The translations under genes were made by a program, and so were the position numbers. The notes under the pieces were generated by a model. The model saw only the letters and a list, made by a program, of their open reading frames with translations, did not search any database and had not been told where the DNA came from. Below, in pieces: positions 34,301 through 44,710 of a stretch of 64,000 nucleotides of DNA (position 1 is its first letter; each line of letters starts with the position of its first letter). This stretch comes from Prototheca cutis (lineage: Eukaryota > Chlorophyta > Trebouxiophyceae > Chlorellales > Chlorellaceae): positions 1,381,897 through 1,445,896 of the forward strand of contig BCIH01000001.1 in assembly GCA_002897115.2 (NCBI GenBank), read 5' to 3'.

Positions 34301-36779
34301 ATCGCAGCAAGCGCGTCGGGACGAGCACTGTCTCGCTTGTCNTCGGCAAGCAGCCGGGGACGAATCAGGCCGCCTAACAGCGAGCCCAGCGTGGGGTCCT
34401 CATCATCGCTCGCAGCGGCGGCGCTGGCAAGGCCGGGCTGTTGCGCCGTGGGCTCTGGCAGAGGCTCTGTCTCTTCCACGGTCTCCTCCCCAGCGACAGC
34501 CACAGCCTGCCGACCGGCATCCGCACCCGACCAGCCTTCCCCGGCATCATCCGGTGCGGTTTCAGAGTCAAACCCGTCAAAACGCAGCAGCCGCGCCGCG
34601 CCCGGCCGCTGCTCCTGGCGGGCAAACGAGTCNGGCTCCTCCAATGGTGCCCCGACTGCCTCCTCATCCTGAGGCCCTGCTTCTCCAAAACCGTGGTGGC
34701 CAGCCTTCCTTGCTGCTGCCGCTTCGTCCTCCGGTCCAAGGGCCGGTGTCTCTGATTCAGGGTGCACCCAGACTTCTTGTNGCTGTGCATGCTGCTCATC
34801 TCCGGCGGGCCCCGCCGGCGGCTGCTGGGCGCCCAGCGGCACCCAGGCGCCGGNTTCGGCGCTGGGCCCTCCTTCGGTGGATGCCTGGCCGTCCCAGGTC
34901 TGCGCCTCACCCTCTCGGTACTGGGCATAATACTGCTCCTCCTCCGCAGGCCACGGTGCAGCTGCAGCGCCATAGTCACCACCGGCCTCCTCATAGGTGC
35001 CAACTCCAGCATCATAGGCATCACCAACAGTGCCAGCGGCTTCCTCGCGTGACTCAGTCCAGCCGTCCCTGGCGCAAATGTCGGCCGGGATCGACTGCAC
35101 GCCAGGGAGGTGGTGTCCTCCGAAACCCTCCGCGCATTCCATGGGTTGCTCCTGCTGCTGCTGCCGTTCTAGTGCAGGAGAGCCAGGCTGGCTGGCGGTG
35201 GCGCCNTGCGCAGCGGGCGAGGCCGGCAAACTTCCCGCGGGCCAGCCATGCGTCTCNGGAACTTGCGCCAGCGTCACCTGTTTAGCAGCAGCTCCTTGAG
35301 TGCCTGCAACTGGTCCCAGCGACGCAGCTGCCTCACCCTCAGCAGTGCCTTCCAGCGCACTGGGCTCGGGGGAGATGTTTGGGTGCGCGGCGATGTAGTC
35401 CATCGCGAGCTGGGCAAACCCGGGGAGGGCCAGGAGCGACCCGTAATCCAGCGCTGCATGGGGTGGGTCGTAGTACCGGGCCGTCCAGACCGACATGGCT
35501 TCATCGCTGAACCCGGCCTCTCGGTACACTCTCCAAAAGGCCAGAATCTCCAGCAGCACGGGGTCGTCAGCCGAGATGCCCCCGAGAAGGGCGTTGGCTG
35601 CTGCTGCTGTGTCCTTGTCGCTGCCCGGGATCAAGGACGACGCTGTTGTGTCCTGACCTCCAGGAATCACTGCCGCTGTTGGCAGTACCTCATAGGCATG
35701 AAGTCCCGCGCCGGACGGCAAAGCACCGCCACCCGCCCTGACATCGACGGCGTGATCATGCTCGGCCACTGGCTCGGAAATGGACCCATGGCCCAGATCG
35801 GCTGCATTGCCATGATTGACCCAGGCCGTCGGCATCGGGGCAAGGCCGCCGATCGGCCCCCCACCGGCAGCAGCCGATTCCTCGGCGTTGGCTGCGGTGT
35901 CATCGGCAGTTGCACCGGCTGCGACCGATGTCTTCGTCGATTGCAACGACGTCGTTGCGGAGCCGATGTCATGGTCCTGCTGACGGGGCGTCGACGCCAC
36001 GGAGCCCGCTCCTGCTGTTGCTGCGACAGATGCCACGGGCTGGAACACTGCCGGCGGCGGTTTGAACGTCGCCACGCCCGCAGCGCCGGCGCCCAGCGCG
36101 GGTGGCTTGAGCCCGCCAAACACGGGTGGGGCCAGCGCGGCGCCCCCCGGCGCGGCGCCCAGTCCAAAGGCGGGCGCCGCCGCATAGCGAGCCGCCACAC
36201 CCGTGGGTCGAGTGGGGGCTGGGCCGGCGTCGGGCTTGGGTGCATCCGGCTGCGATGCCGTGGCAGCCATGGGCGGCGGCGCATTCAGCTTGGACAGCTC
36301 TGCTCGCTTGGCATCCTCCTCGCCCTTCATCAGCCAGCACTTGAGCTGCACGGGTGTGAATGATCACATGGATAAAGGGCCGCGTCACACAACCACACCA
36401 TCAGAGCACAACGGCTCACGAGTTCCGTGGACCGCTCTAGTTGTCGCGGCCCCATCACATGCGCCAATCACCGACATGCCACCTCACCTCCTCGTTGTAG
36501 TACATGGCCAGGTCCTCTCCAAGCTTGGCCTTCTTCACCTTTTTGCCACGACCCTGTAGTTGGGGAGTCCAGGGGGTTGCCGTGGCAGCTGCGTGGTCGT
36601 GGTCGAACTCAATCCCCGAACGCAGCGACACTCCGTCACGCCCACTTCGGTCTCGCGCAATTGATGAAGGTAAACGCATTCAAGTCACCCCATGGACAGA
36701 TGAGACGCACCATGAGCCGGCCCATGAGGCCCACGGGCGCCTCCTCCTTGTGCTCCGGCGGGGGAGCTGTCGTTGTCAT
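28347..36779 (-). CDS. Giant coiled-coil protein with N-terminal Sec16-like motif
   Basis: Exons: 36779-36711, 36553-36488, 36345-34260, about 33980-33527, 33318-31740, three short exons near 31553-31495, 31285-31223 and 31119-31070, and about 30934-28347. The product is roughly 2,300 residues. The first about 75 residues (GLMGRLM, then KKAKLGEDLAMYYNEE and LKCWLMKGEE, then NAPPP) match the short conserved C-terminal element of Sec16, the ER-exit-site scaffold. Next come disordered Ala/Pro-rich sequence and a folded-looking stretch (LEILAFWRVYREAGFSDEAM, LPGFAQLAMDYIAAHP). Two long Ala/Glu/Arg-rich coiled-coil blocks follow. The end is acidic with Trp motifs (AWGDEEGWFED, final SGWGDDDLFA). 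I see no Sec16 central domain. A golgin-like or ER-exit-site tether is inference. Confidence 0.7.
29331..29404. repeat. 24-bp tandem repeat (EEEEQAGW) x3
   Basis: Three head-to-tail copies of a 24-bp unit (forward CAGCCAGCTTGCTCCTCCTC plus TTCC) encode EEEEQAGW in the giant coiled-coil protein, so it keeps frame. Copies are almost identical, which suggests recent slippage or assembly-sensitive copy number. Confidence 0.9.
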
Positions 36780-37262
36780 TGCGGCCCGATCTCCTGCCGC
36801 TGGCGCGGCGCGGCAGCCCTCTGGTGACACGTAATTCAATGAAACGGTATGAAGGAGCGCGTTCTCACTCTGCAAGCCGACAGTACTTCATCGGCTGGCG
36901 CAGCCCGCCTGCCGGGCTGGTCGTCCAAAGTAGAACCTCGCGACGCACCTGCAACAGCTCACCAGCCCAAACGGGGCTATTCGTTTGGAATCATTGCATT
37001 CAAAGCAACACGANGCTGTCGCTGCAATCTACTGGCTTTGGGCAGCCTGGATCACGCAGCCGGTTGTTGCACNACCGCGTCCATATCCTGCCTCGCACGC
37101 CGTGCCGTCGAGCAGGTGCAATTTCTCCCCTCCGTTTCGGGCGCTCACAAAAACGTCATACCTTCCTCCTGCAGGGAACACTGTTCAGGTCACACTGATA
37201 CATTCTGTCTGTCCTCACACATGGACAATGAAAGTGGTTGCAGCATGAATCACAGGGTTTGC
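36780..37262. other. Spacer between giant-protein start and cyclophilin stop
   Basis: These 483 bp hold the promoter of the giant coiled-coil gene and the cyclophilin 3' UTR. No further gene is visible; N bases occur at 37014 and 37073. Confidence 0.4.
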
Positions 37263-38581
37263 TCAGAGCTCGCTCGCCGTGCCCTTGGTCACTTCCCCGC
37301 TCTTGGCGATGGTGACCATCTTGCTGGGCTGGCCTGACTGGCTGCCCATAGCCTCCACCTTGTACACCACATCCATTCCCTCCAGCACTGCGAAAACAGC
37401 CGAGATACTGGCATTGGTGGTGGGGTTTACCCTCGTGCGAGGACATTCCATTCCCTNCTGATCAGCCCTGTCTGCCGACTCTTCCCCACGGCACCATCAT
37501 GATCATGCCTCCATGGCTTTTAGCATGCGCCAGAACTCTGGAGCCAGCGNCCAACCATAGACACCAACCCCCTCGACCCCCACCCAAGCGCAAGCACACC
37601 AAACAAGACTTAAGAAGCAGGACGCACGCACCTTTGCCAAACACGACGTGCCGGCCATCCAGCCAGGAGGTCTTGGCGGTGGTGATGAAAAACTGGGAGC
37701 CGTTGGTGTCGGGCCCGGCGTTGGCCATGGACAGGATGCCTGGGCCGGTGTGCNTGAGCTTGAAGTTCTCGTCGGCAAACTTCACGCCATAGATGGACTC
37801 GCCGCCCGTGCCGTCGCCGTTGGTGAAGTCGCCGCCCTGAAGCATGAAGCCGGGAATGATCCTGCAGGGGAGAGGGTTGGGAAGGAAAGAGTGGCGTGGC
37901 AATCAACGGGCACAGAGCATCGGCTCGGTTACCACGACTATTGTCCAGTCGTCAGTCGTCCTTCACGACAAGCTAGTCCACCCAGCACAGACATTGGCTG
38001 ACTGACACTGAAGCATTCCCTGGGCCGCAGCATCAGCCACCGATTCCACAAACCTGTGGAAGCTGCTGCCCTGGAAGTGCAGGGGCTTGCCAGACTTTCC
38101 GACGCCCTTCTCGCCTGCAGCACGGAAAATGCGGCCAATGACAGGAAAGACAAGCATACAGGACCGCTCAAGCCCAGCCAGCTGCAGCCGCGGCTGGTGC
38201 AGCTTCCTTGTCCCACCACACCCCAAACTCCTGAAGAAAAGTAGCCACGCTCTGACCCCAACCCACCTGTGGCCAGGGCCCTGAAGTTCTCCGCGGTCTT
38301 GGGCACGGTCTTGCCGTAGAGTCCCAGCACGATCCGCCCCGCAGGCTGCCCATCAATCTCAACGTCAANGAAGACCTGGCAGGTGGGGAGGTTGGACAGC
38401 GGCTCACGGTCTAGGGATGACACGCAACCCATACTGCAGCTCAAATAGTTCGTCCAGATATAAAATGCTCCACATCAATCGTTCAAACCTTGCTGGTAAC
38501 CTTCGGGCCGCGCTTGGCAGCCTGTACGCCTGCCAGAGCCACGGCGATCAGTACGACCACCAACGCCGACCGCACCGCCAT
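37263..38581 (-). CDS. Secretory-pathway cyclophilin (peptidyl-prolyl cis-trans isomerase)
   Basis: Exons 38581-38489, 38375-38267, 38114-38054, 37861-37632 and 37387-37263 give 205 residues with consistent phases. The first exon encodes a clear signal peptide ([21 protein letters not shown]). The catalytic core has FHR (active-site Arg), [10 protein letters not shown] (Phe and Gln), FFIT, and [13 protein letters not shown] with the Trp that binds cyclosporin and the His. [11 protein letters not shown] is the extended loop of cyclophilin A/B. The C-terminus is GTASEL, not KDEL or HDEL, so ER retention would need another signal. The family speeds proline isomerisation in folding proteins. This most resembles cyclophilin B/CYP19-4-type ER enzymes. 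It is divergent from the DUF789 gene. Confidence 0.95.
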
Positions 38582-39080
38582 TCTTGCGGCTTGCTCCAGT
38601 CACAAATTCCTTTTATGAATTTATGAACAAGATGCTACGGCGCCATGAGTCCTAATTCCTGCTACTTTGCGGGGATGCCCTCGACCTGATCGAGCTGACG
38701 GATGGAGGAATTTTCCCTTCCCCCGGAAATGCGAGATTGCGAATGCCCGCACCCCCGCTCGCTCGTGAAGCCACCCCCGTCAAGATCATTGTCCCGTCCG
38801 GACACGCTAATGTACATGCATGGACCACGCCACATTGTGAAGGCAGCATTCTATCTTTGCACTCGTTTTTGTGCCCTGGGCTCCAAATAAGGGCTCTGGT
38901 GCGTCAGGAGAGTTCGCAAGAAGTTGCACAAGCAGGAGGGTCTGCCTTGCCAGAGCGGCGCGTTTCCGCGGAGTCTTGCTGGGCATTGGCTGTCATTGGA
39001 AGGCCCCCACAGCGATTTGGAGGCGGCGAAGGCGGTTTGGGTGGCCGAGCAGGCGAGAGAGCGCTCTGAGACCCGGAGAA
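38582..39080. promoter_or_regulatory. Divergent 5' region between cyclophilin and DUF789 genes
   Basis: These 499 bp separate two divergent start codons. A local AT-rich patch (TTTTATGAATTTATGAAC, near 38611) lies just upstream of the cyclophilin start. No other motif is clear. Confidence 0.45.
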
Positions 39081-40749
39081 ATGGCGCTGCACCGTGGACC
39101 TACGGGCGCTGCTCCGGGCCTCACGGGCGCCCCCTTCTTGACCAACATAGAGTCATTCGCCGTGCACACAACGCCACTCATAGTTTTGGAGGTAGGGAAA
39201 TGAAGCAACCGTGGAGCTATGACCGCCTATGGTTGATCCATTCCAGCACTGGTCGCGGTTCTAACTCACACGCTTCTCCGACTGGTTCTCGCGCAGGCGC
39301 CCGACGACTTGGACTCCGGGGCTGGGTTCCATCTGGCGAGTCTATGGTGCGCTTAATGTGGTGATGACGGGGTTGCATGCTCGGGGCGCGGCGTTCGGGG
39401 GCGGGCGAACTGTGACTGGGCTGGCCCGCCCACCAGTGCCTACCCTGTCCCCCCACCCTCCAGGCAATCATACGAGGCGTGGAGTGCCTACGGCGCGGAG
39501 GTCCCCCTCACCCTGGAGGTCCCCGGAGGATACCAGGAGGTACGTGGTGAGAGTCTTGAATATGCAGCATATGGTCTTGGTCTCGGTCGGCTGTGTGCCA
39601 GGCAGCGACCGGCCACGGCGATTGGGCGGGGGTTGCGGGACAGCCCGAGGGATGCCATCCTTTTGTGAAGACTCCGCATGTGCATAGCCTAGACCGCACT
39701 AGTCCACTGCCCCCATATGCTACGTGCTTTCCCATGCCGCTGACCTTGCCACAGCCCCGAATTGCCTTTGCCTGCAGGTGGTGCACAGTTACGTGCCGTA
39801 CCTGTCGGGCATGCAGCTCTTCCGTGCCGGCCCGTCTGGGGCCGGTGTGCGGAGCGTGGGCAGCAGCTGCGACAGCGTGTCCAGCGGCGACCTGTGCGTG
39901 GAGAGCGACGGCGACGACGGCTGCGACGGCCTGCCGAGCCTTGCCAGGGCAGCCGAGGTGGGGGGTGCTCCAGAAGGTGGGCCCGATGGACCCCGTGCCC
40001 CGGGAGAGGATGCGGACGACGGTGGGCCCTGCACGCCGTCAGTCGCTGCCGGCTCACAAGCCCGAGGGCCACGTGACCCATCCAGCGTCCTGCGGCGATA
40101 CGCATCCTCGGGCTTGAACTCCGCAGCCGCGACGGGGACCAAGACGGCCCCTCCGCCGCCGCCGGCACGCCGAGACCCCGGGCCCCCGCTGTTCGAGTAC
40201 TTTGAGCGTGCTCCGCCGCACACGCGTGCGCCGCTGGCAGCGACGGTGACGATCCTGGCACGCCGTTCGTGCCCGGACCTGCTGACCGCGCGCAGCGGGC
40301 AGCTGCACCCAACTTCCTGGTTTGCTGTGGCGTGGTACCCACTGTACTGCGTGCCGTCGCCCGCGGCCGCGGGGCCCGCCCGCACCCTGCAGGCGGCGTT
40401 TTTGACTCTGCACGCGCTGGGTCCAGGGAGTGGGATTGGTGGTGCTGCAGCACAGCAGGCGGCGCAGTTGGCACCAACCATGTGCGCGCCGCTGCCGCCG
40501 TCGCCGTCGCCGCCGGAGGAGGGCATGCTGGCGTGGCGGCGCGCCGCGGCGGTTCGTGCCGCAGGCGGTCGCTCGGCGGCCGTCGCCGGCCTCCGACCCT
40601 GGGCGGTGGTGCCGTACAAGGCCGGCGGCCGTGCATGGGAGGGCCTGGGTGCCGGCGGCGCGACCATCGCGGCCACCTGGCTCGCCGAGCGCGGTACGGT
40701 GCTGCCAGACCTCGAGTTTTTCCGCCGCTGCTTGAACAGGGCAGGGTGA
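39081..40749 (+). CDS. DUF789 family protein
   Basis: Exons 39081-39191, 39297-39346, 39464-39539 and 39778-40749 give 402 residues with all phases correct. The DUF789 pattern of plants is visible. NIESFAVHTTPLIV starts the domain, then LWQSYEAWSAYGAEVPLTL and VVHSYVPYLSGMQLF. After a disordered acidic and Pro-rich insert it resumes with LFEYFERAPPHTRAPL, SWFAVAWYPLYCVPS and AAFLTLHAL. A further low-complexity insert precedes the final domain block (VVPYKAGG, TWLAERGTVLPDLEFF). No biochemical function is established for the family, which is common in plants and green algae. TGTAA follows 148 nt after the stop. Confidence 0.9.
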
Positions 40750-40896
40750 GGAGTGGGAAGCGTGTGTATGTGTCTGTCGCGCAGTCGTGCACTCGGTCGC
40801 AGGNGCGCGTTGTCTCCGGTCGCGATTCCTTGCTTCTTTCTTCTCTTTTTGGGTGGACTCGTGGCCTGTGGGCTGACTGTCGAGGATGATCCCGGC

Positions 40897-40901
40897 TGTA
40901 A
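40897..40901 (+). terminator. TGTAA poly(A) signal of DUF789 gene
   Basis: TGTAA on the coding strand, 148 nt after the stop codon. Confidence 0.6.
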
Positions 40902-40987
40902 GAGAACCATGCTGTGGGTATTGCGCACCGGCTCCACCTGGGTCGTTACCTGATGGCCCCATCCCCTGAGCCCCCGTGCCCGCGCGC

Positions 40988-40988
<1 letters not shown>

Positions 40989-41017
<29 letters not shown>
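40989..41017. repeat. Poly-C homopolymer run
   Basis: About 29 uninterrupted C bases, after GCGCGCG. Its length is likely unreliable in the assembly. Confidence 0.9.
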
Positions 41018-41018
<1 letters not shown>

Positions 41019-42251
41019 GTCCCCTGGCAAAAAAAGAAAAATATGGTTTGAGAAAACCAACCTCCTTCCCCCAGCCTCGCCTGAAGGCGGGCTGGCTTGT
41101 TGTGTTTTGCTGTGCGGCTTGTCGTGCTCTTCCATTCACTTTTCCCGGGACCCTTCTGGTCTGGCCTCGCCGCCTCGGCTGACTCGGCAAGTGCCGGCTG
41201 GGGCACCCTATCCTCCCCCGCCCCACAAACTTCACCTCGTGTTGACGTCGGCCCCTCGTGCCCGTGGGTCTCATTGCGCGCTGCGCGTCCATTTTGCCCA
41301 GCAGGATGCCTGGGGCAGCGCCCACTTTCATTTCAGGCTCGCACGCTTTGAGCGCGCGCGGCCCCCCCCCAGGCCCCGGTCCCATGTATGCTGGCCGGGG
41401 CCCACCTCCGCAAGCATTTTCGTAGCCCTTGCCGATGGCGCTTGCACCGCGAGAACGCGGTGCAGAACTGCAGGCCGGTGCCCTAGCGGCTGACCGCGGG
41501 TCGGACGTCGCCTGCTGCCGCTTTCTCCCCTCTTGGTCCGGGCGCTTGCACAGTGAACGAAGGAGAGCCTTTACCCCCCCCTCGGAGAACACTGCTTCCC
41601 GCTCGATACTTGCCGCAGCTTGGAGTGCTTATAGTGCATTTGGCCTTCGATTTGTACAACAAAGGTATTCGAGTGTGTGGTGAGAGCCTGCATAAGGGTT
41701 CGGTCTGCAGTGGTTTGTGGACCCCGGCTGTGGCTTGAGGGGGGCCATACCACCCCCTGAGTAAGCGAGGCCGGAGGGGACGACAGGACCCGGGGCAAGG
41801 CCTCTCGGCGGGCGCACGGCAAGTGCCCGGCAGGTGCCCGACGCATGGCCCTCACCTCATCAGTTCCCGAGAACTTGCTGTTGGCTGTTTGATGTGATGA
41901 TTCATGAACAGGGAATCCAATGACGACCTGATGGGTTAGCTGTGACAGACTGGCCAGGTAAGTCGGACGACTGGACGGACATGGTGACCCTGGCCGGCAC
42001 CGCCCTCCCTCCAAACGACAAAATGTCGTCACAGAGGCAATACAATGCCCCAAAGTACGTTGTGCAGGGTGTGAGGGGTTGCTGGTGGCTGGACTGGTGT
42101 GCTGCCCGGTCCGACACGGGCTGCCCAGGATGATGGGAAGAGACGGGAGAGCTCCGCAGGGCCCATGCACCGGCTCGGGGCATCATGGTATGATGCCAGA
42201 GCATCGTGTACGTATTTAGGATTTGTATGAGATACCTTGGAGAGCCTTGGC

Positions 42252-44014
42252 ATGTGCAGGCTGGCATACACCCTGGGCGATTTCGAACTGGTGCGTCGAC
42301 TGGGCGACGGGTCGTATTCCCAGGTCGTTCTGGCACGCCCGCGCAATGGCGGGCCTGAGGTAGCCCTCAAAATCATGGACAAGCGGTATCTCATACGGTA
42401 AGATGGGCTCGATTGTGTTTTCAGGGGGTTGACCGTGCGCCCTCGGGGTGCTCAACCTGTCATGGGAAACCCTACTTGGGCCTGCGGGGCGATGGTCCGC
42501 CTGGTCAAGCAGAGCCCTGTCCGAAGGGGCCCCTACCTTGCCCACCGAGCTGTCCTCGTCAATCCCATCCCCAGGCATAACATGGTAGACTATATAAGGC
42601 GCGAGCGCGTCATTCTGGATGCGCTGGACCATCCCGGCATCGCCCGCCTGTTCTACACCTTTCAGGATGCCCACTCGCTTTATATGGGCGTCGAACTCTG
42701 CCCCAATGGTGTGTTGTTTGCATGTTGCCTTGTTGTGTGTCCTTTGGGAGGAGCGCAAGTGTTCTCCATCCCTTGATTCCCAATCAGCTCCTTGCCCGTC
42801 GCTCTCTTGGGCCCGGGCGCTGCCTGTCGTCTGCCCTCTCCACGGGTGCGCCCCCCGGGCCCCCACCCCCCACCCACCCACACACCCACCCACACCCACA
42901 CACTCACTTTTTCCCTCTCTTTCTATCTTTCCAAAACGCAGGTGAGCTGTACGAGCAGATCCGGATGAAGCGCGCGCTCAGCGAGGTGGCGGCTCGGGAG
43001 TATGCAGCGCAGATTGTCGACGTGCTGGGATATCTGCGGTCCCGGGGCGTCGTGCACCGTGACTTGAAGCCGGAAAACCTGCTGCTGGATACCGGGGGCC
43101 GGCTCAAGCTCATCGACTTTGGCAGTGCCAAGGCGCTGCCCGAGGGGGTAGTGGCCAGTACGGCGCCAGAGGTGTTTGGCGGCGTGCCATCGGCGGCCCC
43201 TAGGGAGCCTGATCAGAGCGGCAGCGACGGTGCGGATGGGCCTGCAACAGCCAGCATCTCCAGGCCATGGTCGGAGCCTGGGTCGAGCCCGCCCTCGTCC
43301 TCGGGCCGCCGGTCGACAGAGCCTACCACAGAGCCGCGCCTGGCCCGGGCGCTGGCGCCGGCGGCGGCGCGGGGGGGAGAGGCGCACAAAGGAGAGGCGC
43401 GAGGCGGTGGAACGCATGCAGAGGACAGAGAGGGTGACGAGGACTGCGCGGCGGATGACGCTGAGGCCAAGCCGGCGCCACGCCGCTGCAGCCTGGTGGG
43501 CACCGCGGATTACGTCTCTCCCGAGGTGCTGCGGGGTGAGCCCGTGACACCGGCAGCCGACCTGTGGGCGCTGGGGTGTGTGGTGTACCAGATGCTGGTG
43601 GGCTGCGCACCCTTCCGTGCGGGGTCCGAGTACCTGACCTTTGACCGGATCCTGGGCTGCCGGTACGAGCTGCCGGGGGGCCTGTCGCCAGCGGCACGCG
43701 AACTGATCGAGCGGCTGCTGGTCCCGGACCCGGCGGCCCGGCTGGGCGCGCACGACGTCGACGAGCTTCGGCACCACGCTTTCTTCCAGGATGTCGAGTG
43801 GTCTGGGCTCTGGGAGCGGCGGGGGCCGCCCTTTGCCGAGCCCGACCTCGAGTCGGCGGGGAGCGTGTCCTCCAGCTTTGACTGGGAGCTGCAGTCCCTG
43901 GCCTCGGCGCTGCCGTACCCTGATCCATGCTTCGCCACCGCCGCATCCGCACGTGCCGTCAGCTGTGATTCGGTGGGCGACGGGCACGACGAGCCGGTCA
44001 GCCCCACCACCTGA
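42252..44014 (+). CDS. PDPK1: 3-phosphoinositide-dependent protein kinase 1-like AGC kinase
   Basis: Exons 42252-42397, 42575-42708 and 42942-44014 are in phase. Glycine loop LGDGSYSQVVLA, catalytic Lys in VALKIMDKRYL, PDK1-like DYIRRERVILDALDHPGIARLFYTFQD, catalytic loop VVHRDLKPENLLL, DFG in LIDFGSAKAL, then SLVGTADYVSPEVL, where the Ser is the autophosphorylated activation-loop residue of PDK1. PDK1 phosphorylates the T-loop of other AGC kinases. Two oddities: about 107 extra low-complexity residues between DFG and the SLVGT motif, and no PH domain after the kinase (only about 75 disordered residues). Some algal and moss PDK1 proteins also lack PH. The ATG at 42252 is the first in frame, but CATGTGCAG could instead be an acceptor for an unseen upstream exon. 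Confidence 0.88.
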
Positions 44015-44529
44015 CCTGGATTCGGTTGGCTTGTGTACTTTGGGGAAAGGGGCTTCCACTCCTGCTAAACCCCCACCCCCCCCGAAAAGGGGTCTCCACC
44101 CTAAAATCCCCCCATGCCAACCAACCCCATGCTGATAGACAATGCCGAGATAGATACCGCCTGCGCGCTCTCTGCGTAACAAAGAGAATGAGATGTGATT
44201 GTCAAAACTCCAGCTTGCACTCCCCTTTGCTTGCTGCCCCTCCGGGGCTGTAGGGAGCGGCGCCGCGCTTGCCCCCATCACCTGGTGATACTACCCGTGC
44301 CTTGCCGTGTGCCTCCTCTGTGCCACGCCGCCACATTGCAAATGCCCATGTCAGACTGCTGGAACCAGTCGTTTGGGGATTGGGCGAGAGGCCAAGGTGC
44401 ATCGGGAGTCTGGTTGAACCAGCAGTCCCATGCACTGGCGGGCGCACTCTCTCAAATTGACGGGAAGTCATACAGCAGAACTCGAACGACAATCACCGCC
44501 CGATGCACACGGCAATGGCCTACAATATA

Positions 44530-44584
<55 letters not shown>

Positions 44585-44710
44585 TCTCCTCCATTGAACG
44601 AAACCAATGTTCTTGTGAAGGAAATGATAGACCCCAGCGGCAGGTAGCCGTGGAGAGCAAACTCTGAGCCAGGCCGCCGCGCGTCCCGGCGGACAGGGCC
44701 CCCTTTCCCG
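44015..44710. other. Intergenic region PDK1 to SEN15
   Basis: These 696 bp hold the kinase 3' UTR, a TA microsatellite and the SEN15 promoter. No other gene is visible. Confidence 0.4.
44525..44580. repeat. (TA)n microsatellite
   Basis: An almost perfect TA run of about 55 bp, with one TTTA interruption near the start. It lies about 130 bp before the SEN15 start codon. Confidence 0.95.

Larger units (their letters stand above)
40750..42251. other. 1.5-kb intergenic region DUF789 to PDK1
   Basis: No gene is supported on either strand; the long minus-strand frame at 40054-41592 is a shadow of DUF789 codon bias. The region holds the DUF789 3' end, a poly-C run and presumably the PDK1 promoter or an unseen 5' exon. 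Confidence 0.4.

Noticed and set aside
39724..39777. ATG at 39724 as the start of the DUF789 protein
   Set aside because: It lies in an intron; three upstream exons carry conserved DUF789 residues and join in phase at 39778.
40054..41592. Open frame of 512 residues on the minus strand
   Set aside because: It runs antisense through the last exon of the DUF789 gene and across a poly-C run. The composition is the Arg/Gly/Ala-rich shadow of GC-rich coding DNA.
44468..44500. Minus-strand GTTCGAGTTCTGC resembling a tRNA B box
   Set aside because: No D arm or acceptor stem fits upstream.
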